The position numbers and the translations under genes were made by a program. A DNA stretch of 45,173 bases, from positions 1 through 45,173 of the forward strand of contig CANJPU010000046.1 of the NCBI GenBank assembly GCA_947476285.1. The letters run 5' to 3'. The notes under the pieces are model-generated. The model made no database searches, was not told where the DNA came from, and was given only the letters and a program-made list of their open reading frames with translations. The stretch is from Comamonadaceae bacterium (GTDB lineage: Bacteria > Pseudomonadota > Gammaproteobacteria > Burkholderiales > Burkholderiaceae_C). Of the stretch, positions 7,843 through 16,382 are shown piece by piece (position 1 is the stretch's first letter; each line of letters starts with the position of its first letter).

Positions 7843-8774
7843 CAGAAATACCCGTCTTTCTTGCGCTTCTCCATGGAAGCATCGGAGGTCTTGTCGTCCA
7901 TGCGGGTGGCCCCGCGTTCGCTCACTTCAACGGTCAGTGTCTCTACCACCACTTGGGCGGCATTGGCAGCGGCGCTTTCCACCGGGCAGGTGCAGGTGAT
8001 GTCGCCCACGGTACGGAAACGCACCGTGCGTGTCACGACTTCTTCGCCCGGCTTTGGCGGCGTGAGCTCGGTCACCGGCACCAGCAAGCCCTTGCGCTCG
8101 ATCACCTCGCGCTGATGCGCGTAGTAGATGGAGGGCAGGGCGATGCGCTCGCGCTCAATGTATTGCCACACGTCAAGTTCGGTCCAGTTGGAGATGGGAA
8201 ACACGCGAAAGTGCTCGCCGGGTTGCAGCCGGGTGTTGAACAAGGTCCACAGCTCGGGGCGTTGGGCCTTGGGTTGCCATTGGCCGAAGCTGTCGCGGTG
8301 CGAGAAGATGCGCTCTTTGGCGCGCGCTTTTTCTTCGTCGCGGCGGGCGCCGCCGATGAGTGCATCGAAGTGAAATTCTTCAATCGCTTCGAGCAGGGTC
8401 ACTGATTGATGCACATTGCGCGACTCGCCCGGGTGAGCCAGGCGCACCGTGCCGCGCTTCATCGAGTCTTCAACACTTCGCACGATGAGCTCAGCGCCCA
8501 GTTCCTTGGCGCGCAGGTCACGGAAGTCGGTCACTTCGGAGAAGTTGTGGCCGGTGTCAATCATCAGCAGCGGATACGGAATGCGGCCCGTGCCAAAGGC
8601 CTTTTCGGCGCACTTGAGCAGCACAAGCGAATCTTTGCCGCCAGAAAAAAGCAGCGTGGGCCGCTCGAATGCGGCGGCGACTTCACGCAGGATGAAGACG
8701 GCTTCTTCTTCGAGTGAATCGAGGTGTCGGTTGCTGAGTTGACCCAGGAGTTGGGGTTCGGCGCGGGCGTTCAT
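7842..8774 (-). CDS. cysD: Sulfate adenylyltransferase subunit 2
   Basis: A 310-residue catalytic subunit of ATP sulfurylase, an ATP pyrophosphatase-fold enzyme that adenylates sulfate. The SGGKDS P-loop sits near residue 44 (LLFSGGKDSLV). Later blocks include MIDTGHNF, RRDEEKARAKER and FPISNWTELDVWQYI, all family hallmarks. The protein ends with KKDGYF, the usual CysD tail. It overlaps cysH by four bases (ATGA) upstream and cysN by one base downstream, within one minus-strand operon. Confidence 0.96.
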   Translation of the reverse strand: MNARAEPQLLGQLSNRHLDSLEEEAVFILREVAAAFERPTLLFSGGKDSLVLLKCAEKAFGTGRIPYPLLMIDTGHNFSEVTDFRDLRAKELGAELIVRSVEDSMKRGTVRLAHPGESRNVHQSVTLLEAIEEFHFDALIGGARRDEEKARAKERIFSHRDSFGQWQPKAQRPELWTLFNTRLQPGEHFRVFPISNWTELDVWQYIERERIALPSIYYAHQREVIERKGLLVPVTELTPPKPGEEVVTRTVRFRTVGDITCTCPVESAAANAAQVVVETLTVEVSERGATRMDDKTSDASMEKRKKDGYF

Positions 8775-9496
8775 GCGGTTTCCTTAACGTGTAGGCCGCA
8801 TTCTTTTGCGGCTTCGTCTTCCCACCACCAGCGGCCGGCGCGAAAATCTTCACCCAGGCTGATGGCTCGGGTGCAAGGCGCGCAGCCAATGCTGGGATAG
8901 AACTCGTCGTGCAGCGGGTTGTAGTCAAGCTTGTGCTGCGAGATGTAGTGCCAGACATCACCCCAGGTCCAGTCGGCCAAAGGGTTCAATTTGACGCGGC
9001 CGGTCTTGGCCTCATCGCTGGTGTCGATCAGTGGGACGTACGCGCGGGTGCCCGACTGCTCGCGGCGCAGGCCAGTGATCCAGGCGCGCTGGCCCGCCAG
9101 CGCACGCTCAAGTGGCTCCATCTTGCGGATGTGGCAGCAGGCCTTGCGCAGCTCGATGCTCTTGTACATCGGCTCGCTGCCTTCACACGCGACGAACTCG
9201 ATCACCGCGTGCTGCACCGGGCGAAACACATTCACCGGTGCGCGTGATGCGGCGCGGGTGCGCTCCAGCAAGTCCAGTGTCTGCGGATGCAGCTTGCCGG
9301 TCTCCAGCACAAAGATAGGTATGTCCAGCGCCAGGCTGTTGATCAGGTGCGTGATGACGACATCTTCAGCGCCCAGGCTGGACGCCTGGGTGAGCGGTGC
9401 GTACTTGGCGTGCGCATCTTGAAGCAGTTGCCGGGTTTGACCGAGCTTGGCGTCGAAGTCGGCCGATGCGCGGGCGTACAGATCAATCGCTCCCAT
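8771..9496 (-). CDS. cysH: Adenylylsulfate (APS) reductase, assimilatory
   Basis: A 241-residue enzyme reducing APS to sulfite and AMP with thioredoxin or glutaredoxin. The paired cysteines Cys120-Cys121 (KACCHIRK) and Cys205/Cys208 (GCAPC) are the [4Fe-4S] ligands that mark APS reductases and are missing from PAPS-specific enzymes. The catalytic Cys233 lies in ECGLH near the C-terminus. The substrate-binding segment SLGAEDVV is at about 40-47. So the pathway here runs through APS, matching a CysN without a kinase domain. It starts one base after the DUF934 gene ends and overlaps cysD. Confidence 0.94.
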   Translation of the reverse strand: MGAIDLYARASADFDAKLGQTRQLLQDAHAKYAPLTQASSLGAEDVVITHLINSLALDIPIFVLETGKLHPQTLDLLERTRAASRAPVNVFRPVQHAVIEFVACEGSEPMYKSIELRKACCHIRKMEPLERALAGQRAWITGLRREQSGTRAYVPLIDTSDEAKTGRVKLNPLADWTWGDVWHYISQHKLDYNPLHDEFYPSIGCAPCTRAISLGEDFRAGRWWWEDEAAKECGLHVKETA

Positions 9497-9889
9497 TCAC
9501 GCAGCCCTCGTAAAAGCCGGCTGGGTGTTGACCGCGTCGCCCTGGTAGAAGGCGCCATAGCGCGCAATCTGACGCAGGGCAACGGTTTCGTCCTGGCCGT
9601 CACTGAGCACCGCGCTGCTAAAGCCGGTGCGCTGCATCTGCACGATCTGGTCCACTTGCACATCGCCAGTGGCGCGGATCTCGCCGGCAAAGCCCAGGCG
9701 GCGGCGCAGCAGAAATGCCTGGCTGAAGGCGCGGCCATCGGTGAACTTTGGAAAATGCAGGTCGATGCGGCTGATGCCGTGCAGCGAGAGCTCGCGCGGA
9801 TCGGCGTCGTTGGCCAGCACGAGCACGCCCGAGTCTTGGGCCAGATGGTCTTGCTGGGCAATCAATTGAATGGTGAAGTTGCTCATCAT
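9497..9889 (-). CDS. DUF934 protein, sulfite-reduction accessory
   Basis: A 130-residue soluble protein of the DUF934 family, which is regularly found between sulfite reductase and APS reductase genes in proteobacteria and is often annotated as an oxidoreductase involved in sulfite reduction. Characteristic segments are LHFPKFTDGRAFSQAFLLRRRLGFAGE and ATGDVQVDQ. It is somewhat shorter than many members, mainly at the N-terminus. Two starts are possible (ATG at 9889 or 9886); both overlap the end of the sulfite reductase gene, indicating coupling. No catalytic residues are known to me, so the role is inferred from the neighbourhood. Confidence 0.85.
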   Translation of the reverse strand: MMSNFTIQLIAQQDHLAQDSGVLVLANDADPRELSLHGISRIDLHFPKFTDGRAFSQAFLLRRRLGFAGEIRATGDVQVDQIVQMQRTGFSSAVLSDGQDETVALRQIARYGAFYQGDAVNTQPAFTRAA

Positions 9890-11718
9890 GCCACCTGCTT
9901 TTCTGCGAAACGCGCCGCGTTGGCAGCCGCCTTGAACGGCTCAATGCCGATGCGGCGCAGCGTTGCAATGAATGTTTCAGACTTGCCGGCCACGTTTGTG
10001 CGCTGCGCGCGGTAGGTGTCCAGCACGGCCTCTATCACCTCAGGCACTTCGGCTGCGGAAAACGACGGGCCGACTACTTTGCCCGGCGTGGGCGCGCCCG
10101 ACAGGGTGGAGCCGTCCGATCCGCCCAGGGTGACCTGGTACCACTCCTTGCCGTCCTTGTCGACGCCCAGAATGCCGATGTGGCCGCTGTGGTGGTGGCC
10201 GCAGGAGTTGATGCAGCCGGAGATGTGCAGATCAATCTCGCCGATGTCGTGCAGCTCGTCCAGGTCTTGATAGCGCTGGGTGATCGCTTCGGCCAGGGGC
10301 AAAGAGCGGGCGTTGGCCAGCGCGCAGAAGTCGCCGCCGGGGCAGGCGATCATGTCGGTGAGCAAGCGGATGTTGGCCTTGGCCAAGCCAGCCTTGCGCG
10401 CGGCATGCCACAGATCGGGCAGGTCGTCTTGGTGCACCCAGGGCAGCAGCAGGTTCTGATCATGCGTGACGCGCGCTTCACCGGCTGAGAAGCGATCGGC
10501 CAGTTCGGCAGCGGTGTCCAACTGGTCGCCTGTGGCGTCGCCAGGAGCTTGGCCCAGACGCTTGAACGACAGAGTGACGGCGCGCAACTCGGGATTGCTG
10601 TGGGCCGCCACGTTCTGCTGCAGCCAGCGGCTGTAGTCGGAGTCGGCCTTGGCGCCTGCCAGCAAGATGTCATGCACCTTGGCTTGTGCACCCTTGCGGT
10701 CGCGCTGCAGCGTGGGCGGCACGAAAGACGCGGCCACGCGGTCGAGCTCGGCCTGAGTGATGGTGTGGGGTGCGCCGTCGATCTCGACGATGCCCTTGTA
10801 CTCGGTTTCCACTTCGTCGATGTAGCGCTGGCCCTCGGCCTTCACCAGAATCTTGATGCGCGCCTTGTACATGTTGTCGCGCCGGCCCCAGCGGTTGTAC
10901 ACCCGCACCACCGCCTCAAGGTAGTTGAGGATCTGGTTCCAGGGCAAGAACTCGCGGATGACTGTGGCAATCACAGGCGTGCGGCCCATGCCGCCGCCCA
11001 CCAGCACCCGAAAGCCCAGCTCGCCTGCGTCGTTCTTGACCAGATGCAGGCCGACGTCGTGCCAGAAAGTGGCGGCGCGGTCTTCCAGGGCGCCAGTGAC
11101 GGCAATCTTGAACTTGCGTGGCAGGAAAGCGAACTCAGGGTGCAGCGTGCTCCACTGGCGCATGATTTCGCAATAGGGGCGGGGATCGGCGATCTCGTCC
11201 ACCGCAATGCCGGCGCGCTCGTCGCTGGTGATGTTGCGGATGCAGTTGCCGCTGGTCTGAATGCCGTGCATGTTCACGCTGGCCAGCAGCTCCATCACGT
11301 CGGCGCTCTTGGCCAGGGGAATCCAGTTGAACTGCACGTTCTGGCGGGTTGTGAAGTGGCCGTAACCCACTGGCAGGCGCGAGTGCACCGAGCCGGCGCT
11401 GCCGTAGCCCTGGGGCAGCGGCACGGCGCCTAGAGCATCTTGCTTTTCTCGTGCGTCATTGAAGACCTCGGCCGTGGGCTGGTCATAGTCGCGGGCGATG
11501 GTGGCCAACACGCGCAACTGGGCGCTGGAGACCTCGCCATAGGGCACGGCAACGCGCAGCATGGGTGCATAGCGCTGGATGTACCAGCCGTTTTGCAGAC
11601 GCAGCGGGCGGAAGTCGTCGTCACTCAGTTGGCCAGCCAGGTTGCGTTCGAGCTGGTCGCGGTATTGGGCCGCGCGGGTGCGAACAAACTGCCGGTCAAA
11701 TTCGGTGTACTGGTACAT
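9886..11718 (-). CDS. cysI: Sulfite (or nitrite/sulfite) reductase, siroheme [4Fe-4S] hemoprotein
   Basis: A 610-residue siroheme enzyme reducing sulfite to sulfide by six electrons. The cluster/siroheme cysteines are present as CPGGDFC and, further on, CINSCGHHH in the C-terminal half. The N-terminal half carries substrate-binding repeats, including SGNCIRN and GGGMGRTPV. Gene context (TauE permease, DUF934, APS reductase, ATP sulfurylase) makes sulfite the likely substrate. No CysJ-type flavoprotein gene is present. A ferredoxin and a ferredoxin-NADP reductase lie at the far end of the same strand block, so ferredoxin is a plausible donor. Confidence 0.92.
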   Translation of the reverse strand: MYQYTEFDRQFVRTRAAQYRDQLERNLAGQLSDDDFRPLRLQNGWYIQRYAPMLRVAVPYGEVSSAQLRVLATIARDYDQPTAEVFNDAREKQDALGAVPLPQGYGSAGSVHSRLPVGYGHFTTRQNVQFNWIPLAKSADVMELLASVNMHGIQTSGNCIRNITSDERAGIAVDEIADPRPYCEIMRQWSTLHPEFAFLPRKFKIAVTGALEDRAATFWHDVGLHLVKNDAGELGFRVLVGGGMGRTPVIATVIREFLPWNQILNYLEAVVRVYNRWGRRDNMYKARIKILVKAEGQRYIDEVETEYKGIVEIDGAPHTITQAELDRVAASFVPPTLQRDRKGAQAKVHDILLAGAKADSDYSRWLQQNVAAHSNPELRAVTLSFKRLGQAPGDATGDQLDTAAELADRFSAGEARVTHDQNLLLPWVHQDDLPDLWHAARKAGLAKANIRLLTDMIACPGGDFCALANARSLPLAEAITQRYQDLDELHDIGEIDLHISGCINSCGHHHSGHIGILGVDKDGKEWYQVTLGGSDGSTLSGAPTPGKVVGPSFSAAEVPEVIEAVLDTYRAQRTNVAGKSETFIATLRRIGIEPFKAAANAARFAEKQVA

Positions 11719-11728
11719 GGTGTGTGCC

Positions 11729-12520
11729 TTACAGAGAGATCAAGCGCGCGCCGGCATAGGCCAGCAGGACAGACAAGAGAGAGCGGATCAAGCGATCGGG
11801 CGCCACGCGTACTAGGCGCGAGCCGACCCAGATACCTGGCAGCGAGCCGATCAGCAATGTGCCCAGCAGGGACCAGTCGACCGAGCCAATGGACGCATGG
11901 CCCAGGCCAGCCACCAGCGTCAGCGGCACCGCGTAGGCGATGTCTGCCGCGATGATGCGCGGCAGGGGCAGGGCAGGGTAGAGCAGCATCAATGCCGTGA
12001 CACCGATGGCGCCCGCGCCCACTGAAGTAAGCGACACAAGCGCCCCAATTGCCGCGCCAAACAGCACCGGGTGGCTCCAGTGGCGCGGGCGGATGGCCAG
12101 TGCCAAATCGGCTGCGGCCAAATGGCGCGGCGTGTGCCCGCCACGGATCGCTTTGTAGAGTGTGGCGGCTGCCGTCAGCAGCAGAGCAGCGCCCAGTGTG
12201 GTGGTCATCACCGCCTGCACGGTGGGGTCGGCCGGGCCGACGCGGTGCAGCACGAAAACGGTCACGAGTGCAGCGGGAATGCTGCCGGCCGACAACAGGG
12301 CCACCACCGGCCAGTCGATGGCGCGTGAACGTGCCAGCCCGAGCGAGCCGCCAAACTTGGTGGCAGCAGCGAACAGCAGATCAGTGCCGATGGCCAGATA
12401 CGGCTTCACGCCAAAGCCAAAGATCAACAGCGGCGTCATCAGCGAGCCACCGCCTACACCAGTCAGGCCGACAATCAAGCCAACGACGAAGCCGGCGAAA
12501 ACGAATGCGAAATCATGCAT
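11729..12520 (-). CDS. TauE/SafE-family permease (sulfur-compound transport)
   Basis: A 263-residue inner-membrane protein of the TauE/SafE (formerly DUF81) family with about eight hydrophobic segments. Glycine-rich repeats typical of the family occur near the start of each half (LIVGLTGVGGGSLMTPLLI and GALVSLTSVGAGAIGV). Members export or import sulfite, sulfoacetate or related anions. As first gene of the sulfur operon, 10 bases before sulfite reductase, it probably moves sulfate or sulfite. Direction and exact substrate cannot be read from the sequence. The start is weakly supported because the ribosome site is poor. Confidence 0.85.
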   Translation of the reverse strand: MHDFAFVFAGFVVGLIVGLTGVGGGSLMTPLLIFGFGVKPYLAIGTDLLFAAATKFGGSLGLARSRAIDWPVVALLSAGSIPAALVTVFVLHRVGPADPTVQAVMTTTLGAALLLTAAATLYKAIRGGHTPRHLAAADLALAIRPRHWSHPVLFGAAIGALVSLTSVGAGAIGVTALMLLYPALPLPRIIAADIAYAVPLTLVAGLGHASIGSVDWSLLGTLLIGSLPGIWVGSRLVRVAPDRLIRSLLSVLLAYAGARLISL

Positions 12521-12573
12521 GGGCCGGACTTTAAAAGCGCTTGATATGAAAACAAACGATTTTTTGGTTCCGC

Positions 12574-12596
12574 GCTTATGCGAATATGCTTATGCG
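12574..12596. promoter_or_regulatory. Direct repeat upstream of the sulfur operon, possible CysB-type site
   Basis: The 9-base unit GCTTATGCG occurs twice (12574-12582 and 12588-12596), 14 bases apart centre to centre, 54-76 bases upstream of the permease start. The region is AT-richer than its surroundings and sits between the operon and the divergent receiver gene. Direct repeats on one face of the helix suit a LysR-type activator such as CysB, but no match to a defined consensus is claimed. Confidence 0.3.
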
Positions 12597-12724
12597 CTAG
12601 TGCTGGCGCGGCTTACCGCGGGTTTTTTCCGCCGTGGCGGATAAGCACACCTGGCGTCGCTTTGGCGTGGCTACACGCTGATACATAATGTTCCAGCACA
12701 TGCACACATCTGATTGAACGGAAC

Positions 12725-13498
12725 ATGCCCGAGGAAGTCTTTGTCAAAGTTGCCGGCTTGAGCGAGGCGGATCGGCTGGCTCTTGAATCGGCGTTTGCGC
12801 AAGTTGGCGAAAGCTTGCTGGCCTACCGCATCTGGACCGAGGGCACCCCACGCATGCCGGCGGCGCGCGTGGTTGACGGCCAAAGCGAGTTGGGTCGGCA
12901 AGAGGCACTGAGCGCACCTGCCTCAGGCGACGTGCAGCCACGGCTCATCTGGATCGGCCCCCAAGCCCCTGCCAGCGCCTGGCGGTCATTTGAGCGGCCC
13001 ATCGATTGGGCCGAGGTGATCCGCGCTATGAGTGACCCCGACCAATCACAAGGCGGAGACGACGCCGGCGATTCGCTTGATTTCGACCTGGGCTTTTCCG
13101 AGGCGGCCGACACCGTTCCGCCCGATGAGCCACCGGCTCGGCGGGTGCTGATTGCCAACGCCGATGCAAACGAGCGGCTCTACCTGCGTGCGCGGCTTGC
13201 CTTGTCGGACCTGACCCAGGCCGATGAGGTGGAGACCGGCGCGCAAGTGCTGGAGCGCCTAAAAGCTCAGGAATACACCTTGCTGCTGATGGACATGAGC
13301 TTGCCCGATGTGGACGGCTGGACCTTGCACCAGCAAGTCAAGGCCGTGCGGCCCGCGCTTGGGCACATCATCATGACCAAAGCACAGCCCAGCCTGATGG
13401 ACCATCTGCGTGTGCGGCTCTCTGGCGTCAAGGCAGTGCTGGGCAGGCCCCTTGCGGGCGACAAGCTCCAGGGCCTGCTGGATCAGATTCCCGATTAG
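12725..13498 (+). CDS. Degenerate receiver-domain protein
   Basis: A 257-residue protein. Residues about 139-255 form a receiver domain: RRVLIANADANE (strand 1), LLLMDMSLPDVDGW (phosphoacceptor Asp190), IIMTKA (Thr218) and LGRPL. The usual acidic pair after strand 1 is only partly kept (Asn145, Asp147) and the conserved Lys of the KP motif is Arg241, so phosphorylation may be weak or absent. The N-terminal 100 residues match no domain I recognise; an acidic linker (about 103-135) joins the parts. No output DNA-binding domain and no kinase gene are adjacent. Its stop overlaps the mnmC stop on the other strand. Confidence 0.75.
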   Translation: MPEEVFVKVAGLSEADRLALESAFAQVGESLLAYRIWTEGTPRMPAARVVDGQSELGRQEALSAPASGDVQPRLIWIGPQAPASAWRSFERPIDWAEVIRAMSDPDQSQGGDDAGDSLDFDLGFSEAADTVPPDEPPARRVLIANADANERLYLRARLALSDLTQADEVETGAQVLERLKAQEYTLLLMDMSLPDVDGWTLHQQVKAVRPALGHIIMTKAQPSLMDHLRVRLSGVKAVLGRPLAGDKLQGLLDQIPD

Positions 13499-15276
13499 GG
13501 CAGCCGCTGCTCCGATGCCAAGTCCAGTGCGTCTGCCAGCTTAAGCGCAAGCGGCAAGGGCTCGCCATGCAGGCGCGCGGCGATCAGCTCAGCACACAGG
13601 AAGGCAAAGCTCAGCCCGCGCGAACCCATGGCGGTGCTCAGCCACAGGCCCGCATGCATTTCACCAACGATCGGCCTGCGATTTCTCGATGCGCAGCGCA
13701 CGCCTGTCCAGGCCTGCACCTGGCCTGCGGCAAAGCGCGGCGCGAGCTGCTGCGCAAGCTCTGGCTGCAGCACCTGCAGCCGCTCCAGGTTGGCTTGGTG
13801 GTCGGCTGCGCGCGGCTCCAGATCGGTCTCGCCCCGGCCGAAGCTTGCGCCGCAGTACCAGGCCTGCCCGTCTTCATGCGGCACATTGCCGATGAAGTGG
13901 CCATTGCCCTTGAGCGCGTAGCTTGGCATGCTCGCATCGTCGGCATGCACAAGTCCCCATGACACCTGGCCGCGTATTGGCTGCAGAGGCAACTGCATGG
14001 AGTTTGGTGGCATGAGCAAGCCACTGCCGCAAGCGGCCGCCACCACCACCAGATCGGCGCGCATCAGCTCTTGCCCCGTGCTGTCCAGCAGTACCCATTG
14101 CCCGGCCTCGCGCACGAGCCCGCTCACGAACACGCCGCCAAGCCACTGCGCCTGTGCCTGCTTCAGCCAGGCTTGAACCAGCTTGGCAGGTTTGATCCAG
14201 CCAGCCTGGGCATGCAAGTGCCAGGCCGCATCTGCTTGGCCTATGGCAACGCGTCGTTCGATCACACCGGTGGCGGCCCAGTCCTGCCCTTCATGCAAGA
14301 GCTCACGCGCCTGCTGCAGGCTGGCACGCACGCCGGCTCTGCACAAGCGTGAGAGCAGGCTGTCGTCCAAGGTGTGATGCGGTGCAATCATGCCCACCGG
14401 CAGGCCCGAGGCTGCCGCTGCGGGCACGGTCGCAGCGTCCACCACTGTCACGCGCCAGCCCCGTCGCGCCAGGCTGGCTGCCACGGCCGAGCCGGCCAAG
14501 CCCGCGCCTATCACCACGCAATGAGCCGGGCTCACGGGTGTGAAGGGCTTTCTCGTCTTGGGCTCCCATGACGGTGCGAACACGCCTTCAACGCGGTGCC
14601 GCTTGGGCGGCAGGCCCTCTGCCTTGTCAATCGCAAAGCCGCAGGCAATCAAGTCTCGCCGCACGTGACCGGCGGCAGTCCAGGTGGCGACGCGGCTGCC
14701 ACGGCGGCAATGGCGGGCCACAGACTTGAGCGTTTGAAGATCCCACATCACAGGGTTGCGCTCGGGGTCAAAGCCATCCAGAAACACGCTGTCAGCAGTA
14801 AAGGGCTCGCGCCGAAAGGCCTGCTGCACATCGCGCACATGCAGCGTCAAGAGCACGCGGCCTTGCTCAAAGCTCATGCGATGCGTGCCGGCCTCGGGGG
14901 CGCCTTGCGTGCCGTGCTCAGTCCATTGCGCGGCAAGTGCTTGTGCCAGGGGCTCGATTTCCGGGTGAGACGCAGCGCTTCGCAGCAAATCGGCGGCGGC
15001 AACCGGCCAGGCTTCCACAGAGACAAAGTGCAGCATCTGCGGCCGCTCGGGATCATCGCGCCATGCTTGCCACGCCGCCAGAAAATTCAGGCCCAGGCCA
15101 AAGCCAGTTTCCAGAATGCACCATTGTCTTGTGCCAGCCCAGGCTTGCGGCAGGCCACAGCCCGCAAGAAACACATGGCGAGCCTGCAGCAGGCCGCTGG
15201 TGGCAGATCGGTAAATGTCGTCAAAGCGTGGGCTGCGGGGGGTGCCGTCGGGCAGCCATTGAACGGGTTCGGTCAT
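13495..15276 (-). CDS. mnmC: Bifunctional tRNA 5-methylaminomethyl-2-thiouridine synthesis protein
   Basis: A 593-residue cytoplasmic enzyme completing mnm5s2U34 in tRNAs for Lys, Glu and Gln. The N-terminal methyltransferase (about 1-245) shows FDDIYRS, the SAM loop ETGFGLGLN (56-64) and FLDGFDPERNP. The C-terminal FAD oxidoreductase (from about 252) starts with GAGLAG (257-262) and removes the carboxymethyl group. Both halves are intact, and the length is slightly below E. coli MnmC. The start at 15276 precedes the conserved WLPDGTPRSPRFDD segment. It converges with the receiver gene, stops overlapping by two bases. Confidence 0.93.
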   Translation of the reverse strand: MTEPVQWLPDGTPRSPRFDDIYRSATSGLLQARHVFLAGCGLPQAWAGTRQWCILETGFGLGLNFLAAWQAWRDDPERPQMLHFVSVEAWPVAAADLLRSAASHPEIEPLAQALAAQWTEHGTQGAPEAGTHRMSFEQGRVLLTLHVRDVQQAFRREPFTADSVFLDGFDPERNPVMWDLQTLKSVARHCRRGSRVATWTAAGHVRRDLIACGFAIDKAEGLPPKRHRVEGVFAPSWEPKTRKPFTPVSPAHCVVIGAGLAGSAVAASLARRGWRVTVVDAATVPAAAASGLPVGMIAPHHTLDDSLLSRLCRAGVRASLQQARELLHEGQDWAATGVIERRVAIGQADAAWHLHAQAGWIKPAKLVQAWLKQAQAQWLGGVFVSGLVREAGQWVLLDSTGQELMRADLVVVAAACGSGLLMPPNSMQLPLQPIRGQVSWGLVHADDASMPSYALKGNGHFIGNVPHEDGQAWYCGASFGRGETDLEPRAADHQANLERLQVLQPELAQQLAPRFAAGQVQAWTGVRCASRNRRPIVGEMHAGLWLSTAMGSRGLSFAFLCAELIAARLHGEPLPLALKLADALDLASEQRLP

Positions 15277-15327
15277 GGCACATCATGCAATGAACAACAT
15301 AGAACCGCCCATTGCGCTACGCCGGTA

Positions 15328-16092
15328 TCAGGCAGTGGGGTTTGGTGAGCTTCTTGAGCCGCGGGACCGTTGGCTCGTGGCGGATGCGCAGCGCGTTGCA
15401 GACCTGGAAATCGCCGCGATGACATCACTGAGATGCGCCTGGGCCCGCGCCGCGTTGGCGGCTGCCGCTGTGGCGATCGCCCGCAGCACCCGGGTTTGCC
15501 ATTCTTGTCGGCTGGGCGCGGGGGGTGGCTTGTGCGGGTCAGTGGGCGGCGTTGTGAATGACAAGGGGTGACTGGTGCATCTGTTCTCAAAGGTGCGAGG
15601 GCTCAATCGGCCTTCACCGGTCGGTGGCCCTGTGCGAAAGCTGCTTGGCACGACCTGCTCCCAGGGGATGTCTGCGAGCGCACGGCCGCGAAGATCCTGT
15701 GGGGGTTCGGATGTGCAATGGTACGTCTGACCCCGTTGATCCATCATCAGGAACGCATCAAACATCGGGGGGCTTGTATGCAGCTGACCGTCCTCGGCGC
15801 CCGAAACTGGCATGCGGTAGCGGACCATCAACTTGTCCGGGGCATCCCAAGGTGTCAATGAGAACACGCCGGTGATCTGGCCACGATTGCTCGCCAGTGG
15901 ATCCAGCATAAGTTGCGGATAAGGAGCGAACTGCGGCGGGGTGGGTCGACCCCGGGCCGTGGAGGGGCGCAGCAGCACTTCATGCTCACCACGTGTCACC
16001 CGCTGAGGCGGTGGGCTAGAGGCGTCAATGCCAAAGAGGTAGCTCGCCATGCGCGCGGGCCAGTCGGTCTTGTCGAGTGTCGTCTGGGGCAT
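15328..16092 (-). CDS. Unrecognised protein, Pro/Ser-rich tail
   Basis: A 254-residue open frame I do not recognise. Codon choice in the middle is regular and the middle sequence looks like a folded domain (for instance LMLDPLASNRGQITGVFSL and DKLMVRYRMPVSG), so I think it is coding. The segment around 165-190 is rich in Pro, Thr and Ser, and an Ala-rich helix follows. The last roughly 25 residues (Arg/Ser-rich) look irregular and the end could be altered by a frameshift. The ribosome site before the ATG at 16092 is weak. It is divergent to another unrecognised gene at 16383. No signal peptide or membrane segment is visible. Confidence 0.5.
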   Translation of the reverse strand: MPQTTLDKTDWPARMASYLFGIDASSPPPQRVTRGEHEVLLRPSTARGRPTPPQFAPYPQLMLDPLASNRGQITGVFSLTPWDAPDKLMVRYRMPVSGAEDGQLHTSPPMFDAFLMMDQRGQTYHCTSEPPQDLRGRALADIPWEQVVPSSFRTGPPTGEGRLSPRTFENRCTSHPLSFTTPPTDPHKPPPAPSRQEWQTRVLRAIATAAAANAARAQAHLSDVIAAISRSATRCASATSQRSRGSRSSPNPTA

Positions 16093-16382
16093 GGAGAGCT
16101 TGTGTCAGTTCACTTGGTCGAAGGTCATTCGTGGGCGGTGGATTCTAAACCGGGTGCCGCGTGCTTGGATCAACGCGCTTGGAGCAAAGGCGTGCGTCTT
16201 CTCGTAACTCGGCCCATCTGCCGGAGATTCAGTCGATTAGTGGCTTGAGGCATGCACTTGGTGACTTTTCTGCACGTGCGTGGCCGTGGCGCTCAACATT
16301 CGCCCGTTCGGTCCGGCCGCGCTCTGCATTTTTTCATGGCCACATGGCCTATTCACCTTGAACTTGCCGTCAGGAGTTCGAC
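16093..16382. other. Divergent intergenic region between two unrecognised genes
   Basis: A 290-base gap with no convincing gene. Short frames run through it but none has good codon use. I see no strong -35/-10 pair, no long palindrome and no TTCGx-N15-TTCGx box. It must contain at least the ribosome site for the rightward gene (AGGAG at about 16372-16376). Confidence 0.4.

Noticed and set aside
10549..11433. Long plus-strand open frame opposite the sulfite reductase gene
   Set aside because: It lies fully antisense to a well-conserved gene, has no recognisable domain and reflects high GC content.
14596..15348. A 250-codon plus-strand open frame opposite mnmC
   Set aside because: It overlaps the intact methyltransferase domain and shows no conserved motif.
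16093..16382. Search for a PIP/hrp-type box supporting a type III effector
   Set aside because: TTCG occurs several times but never as a pair with the required 15-16 base spacing, so this evidence is absent.
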